Source: an uncultured Prochlorococcus sp. (lineage in GTDB: Bacteria; Cyanobacteriota; Cyanobacteriia; PCC-6307; Cyanobiaceae). From it: a stretch of DNA of 50,647 nucleotides. A model generated the notes under the pieces. It saw only the letters and a list, made by a program, of their open reading frames with translations, was not told the origin of the DNA and did no database searches. The position numbers and the translations under genes were made by a program. This document shows, piece after piece, positions 1 through 8,547 of the stretch (positions are counted from its first letter, which is position 1; each line of letters begins with the position of its first letter). The stretch covers positions 1-50,647 of the forward strand of contig CACNWH010000007.1 in NCBI GenBank assembly GCA_902624105.1. The letters run 5' to 3'.

Positions 1-1322
1 ATACTTCTCATTCTTACGAGTGAAAGATATTGATTAAAAATTTTTGAGGGATAAGGATCAAGATTAGCAATTGCTAAAATAAATTTTGAACCATCTTTAA
101 CAGCATTTTTTATATTTAAACCATCAGTTATTTCGTAACAAATAATGGCAGCAAAAGGAGGTGAGTTTTCCCATTCAAAATATCTTTTTTGATTACCAGG
201 TTCTATTCCACCCATTGAAGATAAATTTAAAAACTTATGAAAAATCTTTGGAATTCTCTCTCCCAGAGGGACAAGTCTATACTTATCTACAAAATTAGAA
301 TAAAACTTATCACCCTGTTTAAAAGCAAGCAGTGAATTCCTAATACTATTATTTTCTATTCTAAAACCACCAATTAAGGTATTTATTTTACTTGGCTCTT
401 GAAAATGAAAATTCGTTTGTAACGTTCCTTCTGGTACGACAAGTAGCTGTGCATTTTTAGATAAGGCTTTGTCTTGTTCAATAAGAATTTGATCAGTAGT
501 TTTTTGATTATTTTTGAATAATTTTTCCCTAGTCGGAATATTTGTTTGCCATATTGCTATTGGATATAAAGAATTACGAGTATTATCGGGCTTAATTAGA
601 TTACCTCCAATCAAGTGCAAACAGAAAATAATTACAAGACCAACAAAAAGTACTTTGTTAAAATTTAATTTTCTTTTCAATCTTTCACAAATAAAAAAAA
701 TCCAAAATCCTAAAATAATAACTAAAGAACAAACCCCAGGTGAACCAATCAATCTTGCTAGACCAGCAAGATATAAATCACCAGGTATTAAACTTTCACC
801 AATACCAATCCAAAGAAAAGAAGTTTGAGATATCAATACTTCGCCAAGTGCCCACAACAATGACACTAAAGTAACTCTCATAAAAACAAAACTATCTTTT
901 TTAGAAAAAATATCATTTTTAGAGATTATTTTACTTCCAACTAAACCCCATAAAGTCACAAAAAAACCACCTAATAATGAGCAAAAAATCAAAATAATGT
1001 TAGAAATTAAGATACTTGAAATCCAAGAAAAGCCAAGCCAAGTTAACGGGTGAAGATAGAGTAGCCAATAATGACTAATTAGAATAAAAGAAAAGCCCCA
1101 CAAAAAATTTGAATATTTCCTATCAAAACCACTCCATAATACTGATATAGATATTGGCATAAAAATTATCCATAAATAGGAGGAAATTGAAAGTCCTCCC
1201 ATTAATCCTCCAGCGACAGGAGTTATGAACTTTAAGAATTTAATAGTTCTAAATGATTTGAGCAAAATTAAAATCTTAATAAATTCATTAAGAATTAATC
1301 TAAGTGTACCTCTATCTGCCAA
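1..1322 (-). CDS. lnt: Apolipoprotein N-acyltransferase, C-terminus cut by window edge
   Basis: Inner-membrane enzyme that adds the third acyl chain to the N-terminal cysteine of lipoproteins. Reading the minus strand from a TTG at 1322 gives an open frame to the left edge (about 440 codons). The first half is hydrophobic with several membrane segments. The second half is a nitrilase-type domain with the three expected catalytic regions: LLVVPEGTL (Glu codon 429-431), DKYRLVPLGERIP (Lys) and AAIICYEITDG (nucleophile Cys codon 138-140). Two in-frame stops lie just upstream of the TTG, so no longer start is possible unless it is a non-standard codon. Roughly the last 50-60 residues probably lie outside the window. 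It is divergent from the FKBP gene with only 26 bp between the starts. The identification rests on the catalytic motifs plus the membrane/nitrilase architecture. Confidence 0.9.
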   Translation of the reverse strand, partial: MADRGTLRLILNEFIKILILLKSFRTIKFLKFITPVAGGLMGGLSISSYLWIIFMPISISVLWSGFDRKYSNFLWGFSFILISHYWLLYLHPLTWLGFSWISSILISNIILIFCSLLGGFFVTLWGLVGSKIISKNDIFSKKDSFVFMRVTLVSLLWALGEVLISQTSFLWIGIGESLIPGDLYLAGLARLIGSPGVCSLVIILGFWIFFICERLKRKLNFNKVLFVGLVIIFCLHLIGGNLIKPDNTRNSLYPIAIWQTNIPTREKLFKNNQKTTDQILIEQDKALSKNAQLLVVPEGTLQTNFHFQEPSKINTLIGGFRIENNSIRNSLLAFKQGDKFYSNFVDKYRLVPLGERIPKIFHKFLNLSSMGGIEPGNQKRYFEWENSPPFAAIICYEITDGLNIKNAVKDGSKFILAIANLDPYPSKIFNQYLSLVRMRS

Positions 1323-1348
1323 AATATAATTAGATAATTATTACTTAA

Positions 1349-1918
1349 GTGAAAGAAGTATTTCTTAGTTTTGCAGTTTTTTTATTTTGCATTTCAGTAA
1401 CAATTTATAGTCAATTTAATTCTCCCAAGCCAGTTAATGCAGCACAAACTGAATTAATAAGTAATACTGAAACTAGTTTAAATAAATCCACAATTAAAAA
1501 AGTGAATTTATTTGAATTAGACCCTTCAGATCCAAACCCAATACTTTTTGCTATGGCAAACGAATCATCAGAAAACTCAAACACAAGAACTACAGAAACT
1601 GGTTTAGTAATTGAAGATAAAGTGATAGGAGATGGAGATGAAGCTGTCTCTGGTAAAACGGTGACGGTTAATTATACCGGTACTCTTACAAATGGAGATC
1701 AATTTGACAGCAGTATAGGAAGAGCTCCTTTTAGTTTTCCTTTGGGTGCTGGGAGAGTCATTAAAGGATGGGACGAAGGAGTAGCTGGTATGAAGGTTGG
1801 TGGAAAAAGAATTTTAACGATCCCTCCAGAATTGGGCTATGGGTCTAGAGGTGCTGGGAACGTAATACCCGCAAACGCGACATTAATTTTTGAGGTAGAT
1901 TTATTAAAAGTTAATTAA
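1349..1918 (+). CDS. Exported FKBP-type peptidyl-prolyl cis-trans isomerase
   Basis: Catalyses proline isomerisation during folding of exported proteins. The 189-residue product starts at a GTG and opens with a hydrophobic signal segment (about residues 4-22) ending near VNAAQ, so export to the periplasm or thylakoid lumen is likely. A low-complexity linker (about 35-83) precedes one FKBP domain (about 85-189). Conserved active-site positions are visible: Tyr109, Phe119-Asp120 in GDQFDSS, Val137-Ile138, Trp141 and Tyr164 in ELGYGSRG. The gene is divergent from lnt, so its promoter must lie partly inside lnt coding sequence. An ATG near 1553 would remove the signal segment and is a poorer start. 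sodN follows after 77 bp on the same strand. Confidence 0.9.
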   Translation: MKEVFLSFAVFLFCISVTIYSQFNSPKPVNAAQTELISNTETSLNKSTIKKVNLFELDPSDPNPILFAMANESSENSNTRTTETGLVIEDKVIGDGDEAVSGKTVTVNYTGTLTNGDQFDSSIGRAPFSFPLGAGRVIKGWDEGVAGMKVGGKRILTIPPELGYGSRGAGNVIPANATLIFEVDLLKVN

Positions 1919-1923
1919 TTAAA

Positions 1924-1947
1924 TTAGAAAATATTCTAAGACTTTTC
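1924..1947 (+). repeat. Small inverted repeat between FKBP gene and sodN
   Basis: TTAGAA (1924-1929) and TTCTAA (1934-1939) form a 6-bp stem around the loop AATA. The bases after it are gac then four T. It could be a weak terminator for the FKBP gene, or a regulatory palindrome ahead of sodN. A possible -10 (TATAAC, near 1962) lies downstream. The stem is AT-rich and short, so the call is tentative. Confidence 0.25.
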
Positions 1948-1995
1948 AACTTGTTAGATGTATAACTAAAATAATAATAAATACATTTAAAAGAA

Positions 1996-2470
1996 ATGCT
2001 TAGCAAAGTATTAACTTCAATTTTCAAGAAGACATCAATGATGAAGGTTTATGCTCATTGTGATGGTCCATGTGGAGTTTATGATCCAGCCTCAACAAGA
2101 GTAGCTGCAGAGGCCGTGTTATCAATGACAAAAAAATTAATCGATTTAACGCCTCCTTCAAGTACAAATTCTGAAGAATGGTCTGCCTACAATAATACTT
2201 TTTTCAAGATATGTAGCTATTAAGGAAGATCAAGCCAAAGAGACAAAAAAAGAAATTCTGATTTTATGGACAGATTATTTTAAGCCTATACATCTAGAAA
2301 CTTATCCTGATTTGCATGATACTATTTGGAAAGCCACCAAATTATGTAGTGCATGTAAAGTAAATATTGATCAAGCTCAGGCTGAGGAACTTATGAATTA
2401 CGTTGAAAAAATACATAATATATTTTGGCAGACAAAAGGAAGAAGTGATTCTTTTATAAAAGCTAGTTAG
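1996..2470 (+). pseudogene. sodN: Nickel superoxide dismutase, single-base frameshift
   Basis: NiSOD converts superoxide to oxygen and peroxide. The ATG at 1996 opens a propeptide (residues 1-20) followed by the nickel hook HCDGPCGVY (residues 21-29). After proteolysis His21, Cys22 and Cys26 would become the ligands H1, C2 and C6. The frame stops at 2221-2223 after 75 codons. Downstream, the sequence continues in the +1 frame without any other lesion to TAG at 2468-2470, encoding a typical NiSOD helical C-terminus. The shift falls in a run of six T (2199-2204). Five T would restore one 157-residue protein reading NNTFSRYVAIKEDQ across the junction, which is the usual length for the family. 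Either the extra T is a sequencing or assembly error, or the gene is truly inactivated or shifted. The maturation protease gene sodX follows and is intact. Confidence 0.92.
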
Positions 2471-2511
2471 TAAACCTGTCTATAAATTTTAAATTTTCTG
2501 ATTTATTACTA

Positions 2512-2856
2512 TTGCTGTTTTTTAGAAGAAAAACAGCGATAGTATTTGGCATCTCTATGGAACCAATATTAGAAAGTGGTGATATTGTTTTTTATAAAGA
2601 TGTTAAAAACAGATCAAATATCTCTATAGGAGATATCGTGATATTTAATCATCCAATAAAAAATATTAAATTAATAAAAAAGATTACATCAATCAGAGGA
2701 GAAGGATTTGAAGTCTCTGGAGAAAATACTAACTTTAGTGATGATAGTAATTACTTTGGTTTGATTAAGAAAAATTCTATTTTGGGTATAGTCACTTCAC
2801 GGGTTTCAAAGAAATCAATGATAAATCTTAAATTTATTTTTAACCAAGGACAATAA
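2512..2856 (+). CDS. sodX: SodX, S26-type peptidase for NiSOD maturation
   Basis: Small signal-peptidase-like serine protease, 114 residues. Genes of this type sit next to sodN and are thought to remove the NiSOD propeptide so that the nickel hook is exposed. The S26 signature is visible: GISMEPILESGD with the nucleophile Ser15, and LIKKI with the probable general-base Lys56, followed by GEGFEVSGENTNFSDDS, the usual box with the GDN-like segment. The start is TTG at 2512. The frame stays open upstream only to 2467, and a CTG lies near 2476, so the N-terminus is uncertain. There is no obvious membrane anchor in the called product. Its 3' end overlaps the end of the convergent permease gene by 17 bp. 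Confidence 0.85.
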   Translation: MLFFRRKTAIVFGISMEPILESGDIVFYKDVKNRSNISIGDIVIFNHPIKNIKLIKKITSIRGEGFEVSGENTNFSDDSNYFGLIKKNSILGIVTSRVSKKSMINLKFIFNQGQ

Positions 2857-3595
2857 ATGTACTTTTTTGTATCCAAAATAGTCCTACGGAAAAAGAAATT
2901 CCTCCCGCAAACGCTACTAAACTTTTGAGTTGATTTTTACCAAACTTTATAGTCGAAATAGAAACTAAATAAGTAAATAAGCTCATGATTACCAATGAAC
3001 CCATTAGATACGCAAATAAATATAATATTGCTCCTTGAATATCAGGAATTGTAATGACAAATATTAATGGCACTAAATGAGATCCTCCTGCAATTCCATG
3101 AAGAAGACCTAATCCTGTTAATGCATGAGCATTTTTGTTATGTAGATTTTTGTTTTGATGGTAATGATAATGTTTGTGAGAAATTCCATTATTATGATCG
3201 TGTTGATGGGAGTGGATTCCAAAATTTCTGGAATTTCTTATAGCAATTACACCGATAATTAATAAAGATATACCAACTAAGAATTCTGCAAAGCTTGAAA
3301 ACTTTTCTAATGGAATTATATCTCTTATAAAAATTGCAAGTACTGAAAGAATAATAATTCCCGATGAATGCCCTAGGCCCCAAGACAAACCATTCTTTAA
3401 TGCAGACCTTGGGCTTGTGATTGAAGATGGAGCCATAGCTACAAGGTGATCAGCGCCACTAACTACATGAATTATGCCTGCAGATAATCCCATGGGTAAT
3501 GCATATTTAGATGACGAAAATAGATTAATATGATCGCCACTACCGCTAAGATGAATTATCCCCGCGAATAAATCTTGGAAAATTATATGCTGCAT
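2840..3595 (-). CDS. hupE: HupE/UreJ-like nickel permease
   Basis: Predicted six-helix membrane transporter (251 residues), probably importing Ni2+ for NiSOD and perhaps urease. The family hallmark GIIHVVSGADHLVAMAP is at residues 40-56. Hydrophobic segments fall at about 36-56, 70-92, 103-122, 158-180, 186-210 and 225-247. A histidine-rich cytoplasmic loop (residues 128-157, including HSHQHDH and HKHYHYH) is a likely metal-binding region. An imperfect copy of the family motif, AGIIHLSGSGDH, lies upstream at residues 11-22. Either it is a duplicated N-terminal segment, or the functional start is Met35, which would give the usual family N-terminus. The gene lies 59 bp downstream of trpC on the same strand and converges on sodX. 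Nickel specificity is inferred from the neighbours. Confidence 0.85.
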   Translation of the reverse strand: MQHIIFQDLFAGIIHLSGSGDHINLFSSSKYALPMGLSAGIIHVVSGADHLVAMAPSSITSPRSALKNGLSWGLGHSSGIIILSVLAIFIRDIIPLEKFSSFAEFLVGISLLIIGVIAIRNSRNFGIHSHQHDHNNGISHKHYHYHQNKNLHNKNAHALTGLGLLHGIAGGSHLVPLIFVITIPDIQGAILYLFAYLMGSLVIMSLFTYLVSISTIKFGKNQLKSLVAFAGGISFSVGLFWIQKSTFIVLG

Positions 3596-3654
3596 AAATT
3601 AACGCCAACAACAACATATTATAAAATCTTATTTGCGTAATTAAGTGTACTTTA

Positions 3655-4542
3655 TTAAACAGGTTTAAGTAATGTCTTAAAAGAATTTTCAATATCTTCT
3701 TCTTTCATAAATCTTTCTCCAATTAGAACTCCTTTAATCCCATGATTCTTGAGTATTTTTAGGTCTTTATTATTATGTATTCCTGATTCGCTTATAAAGA
3801 CTGTATTTTTTTTAATTACATCATTTGATAAATTATCCATTAAATTAATTGTTATTTCTAAATCAGTATTAAATGTTTTTAGATCTCTATTGTTAATACC
3901 TATAAGATTAAAACAATTTAATTTAACAATTCTCTGAAGTTCAGATTTATCATGTACTTCAACCAAAACATCGAGATTTAATTTATCAGCAATTTTTTTT
4001 AAATAAATTAAATCAGCATTTGTAAGAATAGCTGCTATTAATAAAACTGCATCGGCACCAGAGCACCTAGCTTTATAAATTTGATACGCAGAGATGATGA
4101 AATCTTTGCAAAGTAAAGGAAGGTTTGTTGTCTCTCTGACGGTTGATAATATTTCGAAGCCACCTTTAAAGAACTTTTTATCAGTTAAAACAGATATACA
4201 GCTAGCTCCAGATTTCTCATAAATTGAGGCTATTTTGGAAGGATTAAAATCTTCTCTAATAACCCCTTTACTAGGACTTGCTTTTTTTATTTCCGCGATT
4301 ATTGCAGGTTGTTTATTACAGTTGACAATTTTATCAGTAAAATTTTTCGTTTGAGGTAAACCTTCTATTTTTTTGATTAAATTTTCGAGAGGCACTGATT
4401 TTTTAAAATTTGAAATTTCAATATCTTTATGCCAAATAATTTCTTCTAGTATATTTCTTGCTTTTGAATCTTTATGGGGAATTGCATATTCTAAATTTTC
4501 TACTCTAATTTTTGGATTAGGGGGTTTTCTTCTAATTTCCAT
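3655..4542 (-). CDS. trpC: Indole-3-glycerol-phosphate synthase
   Basis: Cytoplasmic TIM-barrel enzyme of tryptophan synthesis that closes CdRP to indole-3-glycerol phosphate. The product has 295 residues, with the usual cyanobacterial N-terminal extension of some 30-40 residues before the barrel. Phosphate-binding and catalytic motifs are present: [10 protein letters not shown] (about 84-93), [19 protein letters not shown] and VFISESGIH, then [10 protein letters not shown] near the end. It lies 9 bp downstream of lpd on the same strand, so the two are probably co-transcribed together with the upstream rRNA methylase. The trp genes are scattered here rather than in one operon. Confidence 0.95.
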   Translation of the reverse strand: MEIRRKPPNPKIRVENLEYAIPHKDSKARNILEEIIWHKDIEISNFKKSVPLENLIKKIEGLPQTKNFTDKIVNCNKQPAIIAEIKKASPSKGVIREDFNPSKIASIYEKSGASCISVLTDKKFFKGGFEILSTVRETTNLPLLCKDFIISAYQIYKARCSGADAVLLIAAILTNADLIYLKKIADKLNLDVLVEVHDKSELQRIVKLNCFNLIGINNRDLKTFNTDLEITINLMDNLSNDVIKKNTVFISESGIHNNKDLKILKNHGIKGVLIGERFMKEEDIENSFKTLLKPV

Positions 4543-4551
4543 TTAAAAAAA

Positions 4552-5991
4552 CTATTTAATTTGAGAGGCTGCTTGCTTATATGCTACTTCAACTACTTCA
4601 CTTAAAGTTGGATGAGTATGAATTTCTGTTGATAACTGTGTAACATCCTGATTTCTAGCTATCGCATTAGCAACTTCTTGAATAAGATCAGCCGCATGTA
4701 GACCAAAAATATGTGCTCCTAAAACTTTCCCAGAGTCTTTATTAAAAATTAATTTCAACATCCCATCACTCTCAAGCTCTGCAAGAGCTTTAGAGTTAGC
4801 TTTAAAATAACTTTTAACAATTCCTAAACTAAAATTATCTTTTTTTGATATTTCCTTAGCATCATTCTCAGATAAACCAACAGAGCTTATTTCAGGATGA
4901 GTAAAAGTTGCAGCAGGTATAGTCTTATAGTTAATTTCTTTTGAATTACCACAAATATTTTCAACAGCAATAACACCTTGGGCAGCAGCAGTATGAGCAA
5001 GCATAAGTTTTCCTGTTACATCTCCAACAGCATAAACATTTGGAATTATTTTTTTACCCTTTATTACTCTCATCTGATCATTAATCAGAATATACCCTCT
5101 ACTAGTTTCAATACCAACTGATTCAAGATTTAAGCCTTCACTATTCGGGATCCTGCCAGTAGCGACCAAAACAGCATCAACTTCTAAATTCTCAGTAATT
5201 TTTTTTGTTGTAGCATCTGTAAGTTCAATATTAACTGGACATCCTGGAGTAATTTTTGTCGCAAAAACATTTGCTTTTGTTTCGATATCCCTTGATTGTA
5301 TTAATGTTTTTTTAGCAATTTTTGTAATATCAGGATCGAATGTCGGCATAATATTTCCCAAGGCCTCGATCATAGTAACTTCACAGCCCAATGCTGTATA
5401 AACATCTGCAAACTCGAGACCAATATAACCACTGCCAATGATTGCAATCCACCTTGGAAGCCATTCAAGTTTGACTGCTTCATCGCTAGTAAAAACAGTC
5501 CTCCCATCACATGAAATTCCTTTTGGAACAAAGGGAGATGAGCCCGTTGCAATAATAATATCCTTACATGAAAAAATTTGATCAATACCGTTTTTATCCC
5601 TAACACCAACTTTTTGATGTTGCTCAATGCGGCCAAAACCCCTAATTATCTGAACTCCAGCTCTCGTTAAGGTTTTCGTTAGATTTTCTCTAATATTAAG
5701 TACCAAATTATTAGCATGATCAGAAATTTTAGCTCTCTCAAATCTAACTGGTGAAGTATGTATTCCAAATTTTGATAAGTGATCATAATTTGCAATCTCT
5801 CTAACCTTTCCACTAGCAGCTAAAAGAGCCTTTGAAGGAACACATCCTCTATTGACGCAGGTTCCACCCATTTCAGCAGTTTCAATAATTGCTACACTTA
5901 ATCCTTTCTCAGCAGCATGTTTAGCAGCATCAAAGCCACCATATCCAGCACCTATAACGATTAAATCAAAGTCAAATTGAGATTCAGTCAC
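4552..5991 (-). CDS. lpd: Dihydrolipoamide dehydrogenase (E3)
   Basis: FAD-dependent E3 subunit that reoxidises lipoamide, shared by pyruvate dehydrogenase and glycine cleavage. The 479-residue protein has the N-terminal FAD loop GAGYGG (14-19), the redox disulfide in GGTCVNRGCVPSKA (Cys45 and Cys50), an NAD-binding GSGYIGLEFAD segment in the middle, the second FAD motif with VYAVGDVTG, and the C-terminal His-Glu pair in HTHPTLSE. Length and motifs are normal. Its start overlaps the end of the upstream SpoU methylase by 8 bp, indicating translational coupling. trpC follows. Confidence 0.95.
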   Translation of the reverse strand: MTESQFDFDLIVIGAGYGGFDAAKHAAEKGLSVAIIETAEMGGTCVNRGCVPSKALLAASGKVREIANYDHLSKFGIHTSPVRFERAKISDHANNLVLNIRENLTKTLTRAGVQIIRGFGRIEQHQKVGVRDKNGIDQIFSCKDIIIATGSSPFVPKGISCDGRTVFTSDEAVKLEWLPRWIAIIGSGYIGLEFADVYTALGCEVTMIEALGNIMPTFDPDITKIAKKTLIQSRDIETKANVFATKITPGCPVNIELTDATTKKITENLEVDAVLVATGRIPNSEGLNLESVGIETSRGYILINDQMRVIKGKKIIPNVYAVGDVTGKLMLAHTAAAQGVIAVENICGNSKEINYKTIPAATFTHPEISSVGLSENDAKEISKKDNFSLGIVKSYFKANSKALAELESDGMLKLIFNKDSGKVLGAHIFGLHAADLIQEVANAIARNQDVTQLSTEIHTHPTLSEVVEVAYKQAASQIK

Positions 5992-6844
5992 TTTTATTTT
6001 CTGAAAATGAGGTTAATATAAGCCTTTTTCGCTCCAGTAATAATGGAACTGCTACACAGGCTACATTTAATGATTCTACAAGCTCACTATGCGGAATAGT
6101 TATTGTTTCACTAAAAGTTTCCTGAATTTTATTATGAATACCTGAGCCTTCATTACCAAGAATTAATGCTGTAGGTTTTAACCAATCATACTCCCAATAA
6201 GGTTTAGGACTTTTCTTCGAAAATTTATTGTTTCCAAGTGCCAAAACAATCTGAAATCCAAGTGTTGAAATATCTTTTAAAGAATCTAATAATTTATCGC
6301 AAATTTCTTCTTCATCCCCTTCAATTCTACGGAAAGGGAGATGAAAGATAGAACCACATGATGATCTCAAGACTTTCTGATTAAATGGACTTGCTCCGCC
6401 TCCTAACAAAACTTTATTAACCCCGGCAGCTAATGCAGTCCTAAAAAGATTTCCTAAGTTTCCAGGATCTTGAATTCTATCTAGAACAAGTATGAAATCA
6501 TCCTCCTTATCAAAAGTACATTTCTTAAAAGCAGATTTTTGAACTATCGCAGCAACACCATCTGGATTTTTAGTAGTGACTGCAGATCTTAATGATTCTT
6601 TGGACACTACAGAAATAATTCCAAAATCTAAATGATTAATTAAATAATTATTATTTACAAGCCATTCTTCAGTCGCAATAATTTTTGAAGGTTTAATTCC
6701 CAATTTTGAAAATTCTTCGATTAAGTGAGTACCTTCAATACAAAAATACTCTTTTTCTTTTGCAGATAAATTGTCTTTAAAAGCTCTAAACCTTTTTATT
6801 AAAGGATTATTTTTACTTGTTATGATAAATTTTTTACTTTCTAT
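5984..6844 (-). CDS. SpoU/TrmH-family RNA 2'-O-ribose methyltransferase; start codon not canonical
   Basis: SAM-dependent, knotted methyltransferase for rRNA or tRNA. The three SpoU motifs are clear: DPGNLGNLFRTALAAG, ALILGNEGSG and the C-terminal SLNVACVAVPLLLERKR. The first canonical start codon is a TTG at 6701-6703, but the frame stays open upstream and encodes a good substrate-binding domain: FIITSKNNPLIKRFRAF, then YFCIEGTHLIEEF. That segment clearly belongs to the family. No ATG, GTG or TTG occurs between the upstream stop and 6703. The likeliest starts are ATA at 6842-6844 or ATC at 6845-6847, or an ATG lost by mutation or a sequencing error. I give the extended gene (286 residues from ATA), and the minimal canonical gene is 5984-6703. 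Substrate unknown. Confidence 0.82.
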   Translation of the reverse strand: MESKKFIITSKNNPLIKRFRAFKDNLSAKEKEYFCIEGTHLIEEFSKLGIKPSKIIATEEWLVNNNYLINHLDFGIISVVSKESLRSAVTTKNPDGVAAIVQKSAFKKCTFDKEDDFILVLDRIQDPGNLGNLFRTALAAGVNKVLLGGGASPFNQKVLRSSCGSIFHLPFRRIEGDEEEICDKLLDSLKDISTLGFQIVLALGNNKFSKKSPKPYWEYDWLKPTALILGNEGSGIHNKIQETFSETITIPHSELVESLNVACVAVPLLLERKRLILTSFSENKSD

Positions 6845-6847
6845 GAT

Positions 6848-7131
6848 AAGTGTATTAAAGAACTAAATACATAATAAATTTTATCTATTGAAGAAACAAG
6901 ATATACTTTTTTTGATTTATTGCATTCAAATTTCAATCTTAAAAATTAATTAAGTAATTTTTTGAAATTTGCATTTTTTATTAAAAGTTAAATTTTAATT
7001 GGAATCATACATATCTCAAATAAATAAAGAGCTTTTTTTCAAGTTATCAAATTAATTAATTTTAATAATATAAGCATTAAGAAAGCTGGACTTACTAAAT
7101 GTAATTTGTCATCATTAGAAAAATAATTATT
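6848..7131. other. Divergent intergenic region, SpoU methylase / murA
   Basis: About 285 bp of very AT-rich DNA separating two divergent genes. It should hold both promoters. I see several A+T-rich -10-like hexamers but no pair convincing enough to call. A short AAAGAGCTTT palindrome followed by T7 lies near 7028-7040. There are no tRNA-like folds and no long reading frame. An ATG near 6870 on the minus strand opens only a 5-codon frame before a stop. Confidence 0.4.
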
Positions 7132-7137
7132 TTGTTA

Positions 7138-8508
7138 ATGATTTGCGAAAGAGGCAATAAGCTAAATCCTAAATTCGAAAGTTTAAAGATAAATGGTAGA
7201 TGCTCTCTTCAGGGAGAAATTAAAATAAGTGGTGCAAAAAATTCAGCTTTAGTTTTATTAGCAGCATCATTATTAACTAAAGATAAAGTTTATTTAGCTA
7301 ATGTTCCTGACATATCTGATATTAGAAAAATGAAGAATATCTTAAAAAGTATTGGAGTTAAAATAGATGATAATGATAGAGAACAAATGATAATTAATGC
7401 AGAAAATCTATATTTCGGTAATATTCCTCATAATTTAGTAAATGAATTAAGGGCAAGTTTTTTTTGCATAGGCCCTCTATTATCGAAGTTAGGGCATGCT
7501 TCTTTGGCTTTACCTGGTGGTTGTAATATAGGCAAAAGGTCTATAGAAGAACATATCAAAGGTCTACAAGAGTTAGGTGCAACGATAGAAGAAAAAGATG
7601 GATTTGTGAATGCAAAAATAAACAATAATAGAAAAAGGTTAAAAGGTAAACATATTAGACTTGGATGTCCAAGTGTAGGTGCTACAGAAACATTAGTAAT
7701 GGCTGCTGTTTTAGCAGAAGGTAAGACTATTATTAGTAACGCGGCACGAGAACCAGAGATTCAAGATTTATGCGAAATGCTTAATAAAATGGGTGCAAAA
7801 ATCAGACAAGCTGGCACCTCAAAAATTTATATAGAAGGAGTTAATTATTTAAATGGTTGTTCTCATGAGGTAATACCAGATCGTATAGAGGCAGGAACCT
7901 TTTTGATTGCTTCTGCTGCAACTTTATCCTGCATAACGATTTCGCCTGTTATACCAGCACATCTAAATAGCTTGCTGCAAAAACTAAAAGAAAGTGGTAG
8001 TGAAATTATTATTAAAAATAATTCGATTACTATTAAAACTAAAAAAGTAAGAGGGGTAAATATTGAAACTGCTCCATTCCCTGGATTCCCTACTGATTTG
8101 CAAGCTCCTTTTACTGCCCTAATGTTAAAAGCTACTGGAAAATCAATAATAAAAGAAACCATATTTGAAAATAGAATGAATCATATTGATTTACTTAAGA
8201 AAATGGGAGCCTCAATTAGATCAGAAAATAATATTGCCATAGTTAGTGGTGTTAAAAAACTTTCTGGTAGAAAATTAAAAGGATCTGATTTAAGATCTAC
8301 CGCAGCTATTATTATTGCAGCTTTAACTGCTGACAATCCAAGTTTAGTTGAAGGATTAGAACATTTAGATAGAGGTTATGAGAATTTTGAATGTAAACTA
8401 AAAAAATTAGGCGCTGATATTAAACGAGATTTAACAGTAAATATTTCAAACAATTCATGTAAGGATGATTTTTTAATAAATGATGTGCAAGATATTTATG
8501 CTGCTTAA
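7138..8508 (+). CDS. murA: UDP-N-acetylglucosamine 1-carboxyvinyltransferase
   Basis: First committed step of peptidoglycan synthesis: transfer of enolpyruvate from PEP to UDP-GlcNAc. From ATG 7138 the protein has 456 residues (an in-frame TTG two codons earlier is possible). The EPSP-synthase fold is marked by KISGAKNSALVLLAASLL near the N-terminus, LPGGCNIGKRS with the active-site Cys129, and late GSDLRSTAAIIIAALTA. Presence of the cysteine predicts the fosfomycin-sensitive form. The C-terminal tail of some 30 residues (DLTVNISNNS onwards) is a lineage extension. tRNA-Leu follows 68 bp downstream. Confidence 0.95.
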   Translation: MICERGNKLNPKFESLKINGRCSLQGEIKISGAKNSALVLLAASLLTKDKVYLANVPDISDIRKMKNILKSIGVKIDDNDREQMIINAENLYFGNIPHNLVNELRASFFCIGPLLSKLGHASLALPGGCNIGKRSIEEHIKGLQELGATIEEKDGFVNAKINNNRKRLKGKHIRLGCPSVGATETLVMAAVLAEGKTIISNAAREPEIQDLCEMLNKMGAKIRQAGTSKIYIEGVNYLNGCSHEVIPDRIEAGTFLIASAATLSCITISPVIPAHLNSLLQKLKESGSEIIIKNNSITIKTKKVRGVNIETAPFPGFPTDLQAPFTALMLKATGKSIIKETIFENRMNHIDLLKKMGASIRSENNIAIVSGVKKLSGRKLKGSDLRSTAAIIIAALTADNPSLVEGLEHLDRGYENFECKLKKLGADIKRDLTVNISNNSCKDDFLINDVQDIYAA

Positions 8509-8547
8509 ATTCCATTAAACCCATATACTCTTAATCTAGAATTAGTT

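Noticed and set aside
514-828. Plus-strand frame of 104 codons
   Set aside because: It lies opposite lnt, whose nitrilase motifs are read from the minus strand.
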